Below are positions 23,780-30,073 of a stretch of 30,073 nucleotides of DNA, piece by piece. Source of the stretch: Plantago elongata (Eukaryota > Streptophyta > Magnoliopsida > Lamiales > Plantaginaceae). Numbering within the stretch: the stretch's first letter is position 1; each line of letters starts with the position of its first letter. The notes under the pieces are model-generated. The model was not told where the DNA came from, ran no database searches, and saw only the letters and a list, made by a program, of their open reading frames with translations. A program made the position numbers and the translations under genes. The DNA lies in the NCBI GenBank assembly GCA_036897095.1, contig JAYMSP010001640.1:1-30073 (forward strand), in the 5' to 3' direction.

Positions 23780-24900
23780 TCAAAGTCTATTATAATTTTA
23801 AAATTTCAGCCTCATATTCATCTCCACTGAGATTCTCTATACCATATTAATTTTTATTTTAATAACATTTTAAAAAGGTCGAAATTGACCACAAGAACGG
23901 AGTGATATTGAAGTATTAATGTAAATCTGATTAAATCCACGACTCCCTATTCGAACTACAGTGTAAAAGTAAATACATTTTATTTATTTGCTTAGTTAGA
24001 TGTTTGCATTGCATAGTTTACGTTATTTCCGAAAATGTCCAGGCAAAAAATATATGCCTGATCGGCCATCCGTATGGGTTACTTGGAGATGTGCTATATC
24101 AATTTCCACACGTTAAACTGTTACTCCATTAAAAGGTAGCAGAAGCTGGTGAAAAGTGAGAAATAATGAACCCACCCTTGATAAAGTTTTCAAGGATACC
24201 AAATCCAGCTACAGACATTGAGCTCAGCTCCCTTTTGACCGCTCAATGGATTATATTTGTACAAAATACTTACTACGTATCATATGACTTTTATGAGGAA
24301 AAAAAATATGGAATGCAGAAATGCATGGTCGTATGACTAGAGGAATTTTAACTTTAAAATTAAGTTCACCTCGTGTTAGGTTATTGGTGATAACATTTTC
24401 CAAAATTGTCAAATTCATTCCCAACCTCCCTTATGAGTTATTACCTTCAAAGTCAAGGGCGGTGATAGTATAGGGGAAAAGAAAGAAATAAGAAAATGAA
24501 AAGTACTAACTCTATTATTATTATTGGGGTTGCAAGTTAGGAGGTGTGAAAATACTTTAGAAATTTTAATGATGAAATATATTACATTACGGGTGATCAT
24601 ATCATAGCCAAATTTTAAACCAAGATGAGAATATGATAGATGACCTGAACTTATGTTTTCCTTCAATTCGAAATGCGATCCAATCATTGTTGATAACTGG
24701 GAAATGAATTAACGGTACCTAACACAATTAATCAATTCATTCATAACTACAAGTCTAAAAGAATCATAGAGCTAGATAACTATTTTGTTTCAGAGCGAAA
24801 CAAACTTTAAGTGCATTAATATTAGCTTACCTATAACATATATCAAAAGCAAGTCACAAGATTTCTTGCCATTCTACACTTTCAACATGTCATTGTTTTC
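23780..24900. other. Spacer between MULEs and the GH5 gene
   Basis: AT-rich, no gene or bounded element recognised. The 90-codon minus-strand frame at 24687-24415 has no recognisable content. Confidence 0.35.
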
Positions 24901-24906
24901 TCTCTT

Positions 24907-24912
24907 TATATA
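24907..24912 (+). promoter_or_regulatory. TATA box of the GH5 gene
   Basis: TATATA within CTCTTTATATACG, 45 bp before the ATG at 24957. A similar CTTTATAAATGG lies at the corresponding place before the GH5 relic at 26925. Confidence 0.55.
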
Positions 24913-24956
24913 CGTTTGATGCTTGCATATTTCTATTGCTATTTAACTTGTTCAAA

Positions 24957-26791
24957 ATGTCTATCTGCACAAAATATGTAGTGCTTTTCGTGTTTCTTGT
25001 TCTTAGAATAGCACCATTTTGCAATTCCTACCCTCTTTCAACAAGTTCCAGATGGATAGTTGATCAGGCGACTAGTAGTAGAGTGAAATTAGCTTGTGTC
25101 AATTGGGCGTCACATTTAGACCCCATGATCCCAGAAGGGCTTGAGAAGAAGCCGGTGAAGTTTATAGCAGCTGAAATACGAGCCGCACGATTCAACTGTG
25201 TGCGGTTCACTTGGGCTACGTTCATGTTCACCAGGACAGAATATGGGAACCTCACACTTTCACAATCACTTGATAAGTTAGGGTTGAAAGCTGCAAAAGT
25301 AGGCATTTTTCAACATAATCGTCAATTTCTCAATATGAACGTTGTGTCGGTTCACCAGGCAGTGGTTGATGAACTTGGGAGGCATCATCTCAAGGTTGTG
25401 CTTGACAACCATGTTAGCCAACCACAGTGGTGTTGTAGCGATAATGATGGGAACGGGTTCTTCGGGGATGCTACATTCGACCCAGAAGAGTGGTTATTAG
25501 GCCTTGAAGTTGTTGCAAGGACATACAAGAACCATACTGCTGTGGGTACATTCTTTTCCTTTGTGTTAAAGCAGAACATTCTGTTTGAACGCAATTTTTA
25601 ATTTTGTTCTATATGTTGGAATTTACAGGTTATCGGTATGAGTATGAGGAACGAGCTAAGAGGGCCACGTCAAAACGAGCTAGATTGGTATAGGTACATG
25701 CAAGAGGGAGCTCTAACAATTCACAAAGAAAATCCTAATGCTCTTGTGATAGTTTCAGGGTTACGGTATGATACCGTCCTTTCCTTCTTGAAATCGAAGT
25801 CGTTTGGGGTAAGTATAAACAGCAAGTTGGTGTTTGAGGCACATTGGTACTCTTTTGGTCAATCAGCTGACGAATGGCTCTCACATACTAACCAGTTATG
25901 TGCTAGAGTAACTAAAAATGCTGAGGATAATTATCTGTTTCTGATTAGAGGCCAAAATCCCTTTCCTCTCATTCTTAGTGAATTCGGAATAGACCAGAGA
26001 GGCACGAATGATGCAGGTAACAGGTACATGAGTTGCTTATTAGCAGCTGTAGCAGAGAACGATATTGATTGGGCATTGTGGACTTTCCAAGGGAGCTATA
26101 TTTTGCGGGAAGGGAAGGTGAACTTGGAGGAAGTGTATGGTGTGGCTGATCTCAACTGGGATCGTCCTAGAAATCCCGGTTTTCTTGACAGATTGCAACT
26201 TTTAAGACGGATTAATCAAGGTACTACTCTTTGTCATGATCCACAGTTCCACACAACAAGCAGTTCTTCCCCTTTTTCTTGAAACAGAACATACATTGGC
26301 CTAACTGACTTTCACAAATTTACATTTTTAAATCACTTCTCTAAGCATTTGATGTAAATGTCACAGATCCAAAATCGACTAGACCAACAAACTACATATT
26401 GTACCACCCTTTAAGTGGCCTATGTGCACACGTTGGAAAGGGCGATGTTGTTCTGGGCAATTGCAAGAAAGCAGCACGATGGGATCAACACCAAGATGAT
26501 GGGCCAATAAAGCAGGCAGGCAGTCCTTTTTGCCTCGGAGTGAGAGGAGATGGTGTCACAGCCCGTGTTTCTAAGAACTGCACGAATAAGTGGAAATATG
26601 TATCAGAATCTGGGCTACATCTAGCTTCCCAGGATGGACATGGGAGATACATGTGCTTGGAAAAGAATGGTACTGATAATAGAATGGTGACCAAGAAATG
26701 TCTCTGTGTACAAGATAATCTGGTTGATCTTCCTAGCTGTACTCAGAATCCAGAAGTACAGTGGTTTAAGCTTGTACCTGCCAATGTGTAG
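24957..26791 (+). CDS. Secreted GH5 (cellulase-family) glycoside hydrolase with C-terminal ricin-B-like lectin domain
   Basis: Exons 24957-25541, 25629-26220 and 26367-26791 keep frame and give 533 aa, the usual length for this plant GH5 group. A signal peptide (1-24) predicts secretion. The GH5 barrel runs from PLSTSSRWIVD (26-36) through LACVNW, LDNH (149-152), WCCSDNDGNGFFGD (158-171), RNELRG (202-207, Glu204 acid/base), HWYSF (267-271) and LSEFGIDQRGT with the nucleophile Glu313. The third exon (from about 393) forms a beta-trefoil lectin-like domain starting YHPLSGLCAHVG. Its role is probably cell-wall glycan cleavage, but the substrate of these plant proteins is not settled by sequence. 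The ATG at 24957 is chosen because it starts the signal peptide; the frame upstream has only a TTG. The exon 1 donor must be GCT|GTGGGT (not the next GTACAT) to give TAVIGMSMRNEL. An unspliced frame would read on past 26220 to a stop near 26280. Confidence 0.94.
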
Positions 26792-26911
26792 AGTAATCCC
26801 TTATGAAAAATCAAGAAATTAATAGTAAGACACAACTTCATTACAAATTAATGCCCAGAACAGAATAACCATGTATGAATGAGAGCAAGTTCAAATACTC
26901 TTCTCCAGCTT

Positions 26912-27065
26912 TATAAATGGATTTATGCACACAAATGCAGGAATTTTCAGTTTTTTTTTTCTGGTTCAAATATCACTAACTTGCAACTCAAATGCTCTCC
27001 GAATGAGTTCCAGGTTGATCATTGATGATCAACTAACAATCGGGTGTATCTGTAACTTTATTAGT
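26912..27065 (+). pseudogene. Relic of a second GH5 gene 5' end
   Basis: A TATA-like TATAAA (26912-26917) precedes a frame from 26925 that reads FFFLVQISLTCNSNALRMSS then RLIIDDQ, which parallels FVFLVLRIAPFCNSYPLSTSS then RWIVDQ of the intact gene just upstream. DNA words TTGCAAYTC and AGTTCCAGRT are shared. Similarity then fades at IGCICNF (compare LACVNW). It looks like the remnant of a tandem duplication truncated before the catalytic region; a SINE-like insertion follows at 27100. Short length keeps this moderate. Confidence 0.58.
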
Positions 27066-27099
27066 TCGATTCATCAGGAAGAAACCTCAGGACAACGAA

Positions 27100-27194
27100 A
27101 CACAACTCAATTGGTAAGATATGGTAAGTCGCTTCAGCTCCAACCAATAGATCGGGTTTGAGTCACCTTTAAATATTTTCGAAAAAAAAAAAAA
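27100..27194 (+). mobile_element. SINE-like tRNA-derived insertion with target duplication
   Basis: ACAACTCAATTGGTAAGAT (A box), CTCCAACCAATAGATCGGG, GGGTTTGAGTCACC (B box) and a run of 13 A. Flanks GAAACCTCAGGACAACGAA (27081-27099) and GAAACCTCAGGATGATGAA (27195-27213) agree in 16 of 19 bases, the first 12 perfectly. Same family as 6640-6721 and 6790-6889. Confidence 0.8.
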
Positions 27195-27213
27195 GAAACC
27201 TCAGGATGATGAA

Positions 27214-27634
27214 TTATGCTAGACTCACTGCAAGATGGGATTACTAGCGTTATTGGACTCTAAAAGCTCTTTAATCTATCATTTTCTGAATAATTGTAGT
27301 CCCACTCTTATCTGATTTATCTAGATGTTCCATTAGTAACCATTCGACGACTAATTGATTAATATTTGATCTTTCAGTCCATCATAGCTACTCATAAACC
27401 GCGAACTGGAAAGTATTTTACAGTGGACCGGCCTATCGACTAAAAAATATCCCATTGATAACCACGTATAGTAGTCCGGTCGTAACGATTCCGGACTTTC
27501 AAAGTATATTTTAGTCGAACAATTTTAATATCCAGCCCAATTGACCAGCAAAGAAGCTCTTTCCCTCTAAATTCTGAAAAACACAGAGAAGGGTTAGAGA
27601 AGAAGAATTACAGTAATTCGTTGTGAGACTAAAA
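27214..27634. other. Spacer and leader before the HD-domain gene
   Basis: Contains a short hairpin (AGTCCGG at 27473-27479 with CCGGACT at 27491-27497). The last 50 bp are purine-rich (GAGAAGGGTTAGAGAAGAAG), plausible as a 5' leader. Confidence 0.35.
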
Positions 27635-28007
27635 ATGGAGAAGAGTGAGATAATAGTGAAAGCAGAGCAATTGGTTCAATCAGCCATGGAAGGAAACGAT
27701 GCTTTACACGCTTTCATGGTCAGGAGCCTTGCCCTATCTCTTGCCAGTGAAGAAGATGGCCTCTCCAATTCGCCTGAATCATTGCTCATTGTAATTTGTT
27801 TAGTTCCCTTTCCTGCTAACCCTAACATATTTCTCTTTTTAAATATTATAATATTATAATTATAATATTTAGTCGAGCAAATACTTATAGTTACTAAGTC
27901 TTTGAATAAATTTCCTATTTTGGAAGCGGAAACAATTTTTTCCTGTTAATGTGTTTTGTCTTTGTTAACTTTGCAGGTTGAGTTAGCAGCACTCCTTCAC
28001 GACATAG
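27635..28007 (+). CDS. HD-domain phosphohydrolase (YpgQ/YedJ-like), first two exons only
   Basis: Exon 1 27635-27790 (MEKSEIIVKAEQLVQSAMEG...) and exon 2 27977-28007 (VELAALLHDI plus one base) are separated by a 186-bp GT-AG intron in phase 0. This matches the start of a plant metal-dependent HD phosphohydrolase family in which AMEGND.SHD..HV.RVR..ALSLA is followed by VELAALLHDIGDYKY. The second HD motif (LLHD) is present. In the first motif the text runs GNDALHAFMVRSLALS, so about four residues including the usual metal-binding His-x-x-Arg-Val part are missing. The expected third exon starting with GDYKY was not found in the following 2 kb; the gene may be truncated, or continue beyond the window past inserted repeats. 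Function is therefore doubtful. Confidence 0.65.
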
Positions 28008-28219
28008 GTACCATCAAACATTTTACTACAACTAGCGGTACATTTTATTAAGAGGACTTGTTAATTGTATTAGGTGACCTTTTGTTTAGCTGAATTGTTA
28101 TTGAGTTATTTTAGTCAGATATAAAGGAGTCAAATATTATGATACTTCCACATTTTGAAGAGTTCTGAAAATTCTATTTAAAATTGAACAATTATATATT
28201 TTTTTCGCAACTTGATTTG

Positions 28220-28472
28220 GGGGCTGATTGGAGTAGCATTCAAATGCCCGTTTGAATGTTACTCGGGAATTTTGTGTTTGTTATGGCATTTAAATGCCGA
28301 AGATCGAAATGCCTTTACAGTAGCAACATTTTTCTCTACCTATATAACAAACCAATAATACCCTATTCAATTACAATTCTATACCAAACACAATTTTAAC
28401 AATCCCACTATAGTTCCGATTATTATTCAGGCATTTAAACCGGGACATTTAAGTCGCATGCCAATCAACCCC
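28220..28472. mobile_element. Tourist-like MITE, 253 bp
   Basis: Left end GGGGCTGATTGGAGTAGCAT and reverse-complemented right end GGGGTTGATTGGCATGCGAC are inverted repeats of about 40 bp with further matches (AAATGCCCG / AAATGTCCCGG). The GGGG.TGATTGG start resembles PIF/Harbinger Tourist ends. A 3-bp TTG flanks both sides (28217-28219, 28473-28475), a departure from the usual TAA/TTA. It lies just downstream of the truncated HD gene. Confidence 0.65.
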
Positions 28473-28475
28473 TTG

Positions 28476-29178
28476 ATGATTATTCGCAGATCTTTTGACC
28501 CGAATTCATTAAAAACGGGTCAAGTAAAAACTAAATAATATAATGTAAAACCTAAACAATAGTGTAAATTTAATATTATGTAATTTTTTTTTATAAACTA
28601 GATAATATAATGTAAAAACTAGATAATATAATGGAAAATTTGAACAATATAGATTACACCGAATAAAATTTTTGTACAAGTAATAAAACTAAACAAGATC
28701 ATTTATAATACTAGACAATATAGTTACAATACTAAATAAATATTGTATAAACAAGGCAGTACATACTAAAAATTAGACGGTTCAACAAAAATGCACAACA
28801 TAAAAATATAACATGAAAAACTAGACAAATTAATATTCACTTCGGATACATTTCACTCGATCACCTCGGCTGTCTTATTCAGATCTTAGAGGAAATTCGA
28901 AATTTTAAGTTGCTTCGGTGGATTGATTCATTTTACAATGCAAACACAGAAGATCATCAGAATGGCAAGACATCTAGTATATCCGAAAAAGGGGCAAATT
29001 TTGATATATGCAAGTTTAATACATATATCCGAAAATCCGTCCAAACGAACAGTGGAGCAAAACATAACTCAATATTACAACATCCGAATAAGAAATTTGT
29101 TTGAGGTAGCAAAAATGGATAAATTACATATTTAACGAGGCATACCCGCCTTCACCAGGGATCATTTATGCTCGACTC
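28476..29178. repeat. A-rich spacer with degenerate short repeats
   Basis: ACTAGATAATATAATGTAAAA-type words recur between about 28525 and 28735 (AACTAAATAATATAATG, AACTAGATAATATAATG twice, ACTAGACAATATAG). No gene was recognised. The open frames at 28910-29135 show no domain. Confidence 0.45.
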
Positions 29179-29655
29179 TTAGGTCTCCACACTGGTACTC
29201 GGACCCACGTTCAACCCCGTCCGAGCCTTCGCCTTCTTCCGAGCCTCCCTAGCGCTCTTCTTCCGTGCCTCGGCCTGCAGGCGATCAACCTTTCGGCCGA
29301 TCTCCTTCAGCTCCTACAGAGCTCAATTTGGGCACATCAGCTCACGAAGGACCAGATCCAAGATAATTGGATCCGTCGAGGTCCCCTCACCCAGATACAG
29401 AGGGGAGTGCCATACCCCGCAGTCACAGTTAATCATATACGCCATCCCTCGTACCGGGGAAAATGGGAGACTCGAACGGATCAATATCCGGGGTTGGAGC
29501 CGGCATGGGCACAAAGTGGCAAGTATCGTACTCGTTTTGATAATGCGCCCATCGCGATGGTTCGGAGTGATTCTTCGACATCCTGCATGGAGAAAATCAA
29601 GTTTAGATGTTTGAGGCCCGAAGGTCAAGAGATCCGCAACCAAACACAAGATCAA
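29179..29655 (-). pseudogene. GC-rich broken reading frame, unidentified
   Basis: Reading leftward, a frame gives RSSLPFSPVRGMAYMINCDC, then GVWHSPLYLGEGTSTDPIIL and LRELMCPN, a stop, ALW-adjacent second stop, and then a strongly basic helical stretch (ELKEIGRKVDRLQAEARKKS and AREARKKAKAR). The region is much richer in G and C than its surroundings, which suggests a transposed or retroelement-borne coding segment. No family was recognised. Two in-frame stops make it a pseudogene if it was ever a gene. Confidence 0.4.
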
Positions 29656-29721
29656 AACTTACCTTGGGTAATTTCTCTTCGCTTCGGATGGGTTAAAAAA
29701 ATGGCTAATGTCACAAACAAA

Positions 29722-30073
29722 TTATGTATTACATTGTTTGACTGAATACTCAGGTATATCTACAAGACTAGATACAGATGAATGTCCTAATCTCATATGC
29801 CACAATTTGAAAACATCTTGTTTATTACAATTGACAGAATTTATAGCAGAATGAATGTGTGGGATCTTGATAATGATCCTTGACAGATGATATAAGCCAT
29901 ATGTAAAAGCACTAAATCCAATGACCTTTCTTGTTGTTATGTCATGCAAGTGACAATGATGTTTATAAAAATGACAACTCAAATTCCCAAAGTGAGTTAA
30001 ATGAGGCACAGACACTAGATTAAATGTGAATCTAGGTACAAACAAAACATTATGCAAAGTTAACTTGTCTGAA
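29722..30073 (-). mobile_element. Ty1/Copia retrotransposon polyprotein fragment (GAG-pre-integrase region)
   Basis: From the right edge leftward the frame reads SDKLTLHNVLFVPRFTFNLV, then SVPHLTHFGNLSCHFYKHHC, KVIGFSAFTYGLYHL and LWHMRLGHSSVSSL. The LHNVLFVP.F..NL.SV and WH.RLGH signatures identify the segment before the integrase of Copia elements. The frame is open across the window edge, so upstream gag/protease would lie to the right. It ends at a stop after VKQC, where the integrase zinc-binding part should begin; similarity is lost there, so this copy is truncated or rearranged. Confidence 0.82.

Noticed and set aside
24936..24956. N-terminal extension of the GH5 frame
   Set aside because: The frame opens with TTG, not ATG; the first ATG at 24957 starts a proper signal peptide.
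27473..27497. Hairpin AGTCCGG/CCGGACT as a terminator or regulatory element
   Set aside because: A 7-bp stem is expected by chance at this scale, and hairpin terminators are not used by plant Pol II genes.

Overview
This window looks like nuclear DNA of a eudicot plant. It has AT-rich spacers, genes split by short GT-AG introns, a pinoresinol-type dirigent protein, a four-EF-hand calcium-dependent protein kinase, a plant GH5 enzyme with a lectin-like tail, and plant DNA transposons. The order or species cannot be fixed from the sequence alone.

Layout, left to right. 1-2.7 kb is decayed repeat sequence. A complete single-exon dirigent gene lies at 2826-3374. The spacer to 7.2 kb holds a tRNA-Gly(UCC) pseudogene, a Tourist-like MITE with a TAA target duplication, a (CT)27 microsatellite followed by a T/G-rich degenerate repeat, and two short tRNA-derived SINE-like copies in head-to-head inverted orientation. 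A complete 8-exon CDPK gene (522 aa) occupies 7286-10870.

11508-22940 is, by my reading, one 11.4-kb Mutator-like element (MULE). It has GGGCG...CGCCC ends, long terminal inverted repeats (about 0.7 and 0.4 kb) and a 9-bp target duplication (7/9 identical). Inside are a decayed FAR1-type transposase (+), a 182-bp tandem array, a decayed Ulp1/C48-type cysteine protease (-) with traces of its His, Asp and Cys motifs, a Stowaway-like MITE, a fragment of a YABBY gene of the INNER NO OUTER type (-) and an unidentified coding-like segment (-). The left inverted repeat also holds a 106-bp poly(A)-tailed insert between perfect 17-bp repeats. A second, 0.83-kb MULE relative (about 22951-23779) abuts the first, so the same 9-bp target appears three times.

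Right of the MULEs lies a complete 3-exon GH5 gene (533 aa, 24957-26791), then a relic of a second GH5 5' end that was hit by a SINE-like element with clear target duplications. Next come the first two exons of an HD-domain phosphohydrolase gene whose remainder is not visible, a second Tourist-like MITE, a GC-rich broken reading frame, and at the right edge a minus-strand Copia polyprotein fragment (GAG-pre-integrase region) that runs out of the window.

The three intact genes (dirigent, CDPK, GH5) have no visible functional link. The MULE is the most unusual object: it combines transposase, SUMO-protease-like gene and a captured developmental-regulator fragment, all now broken by stops or frameshifts.
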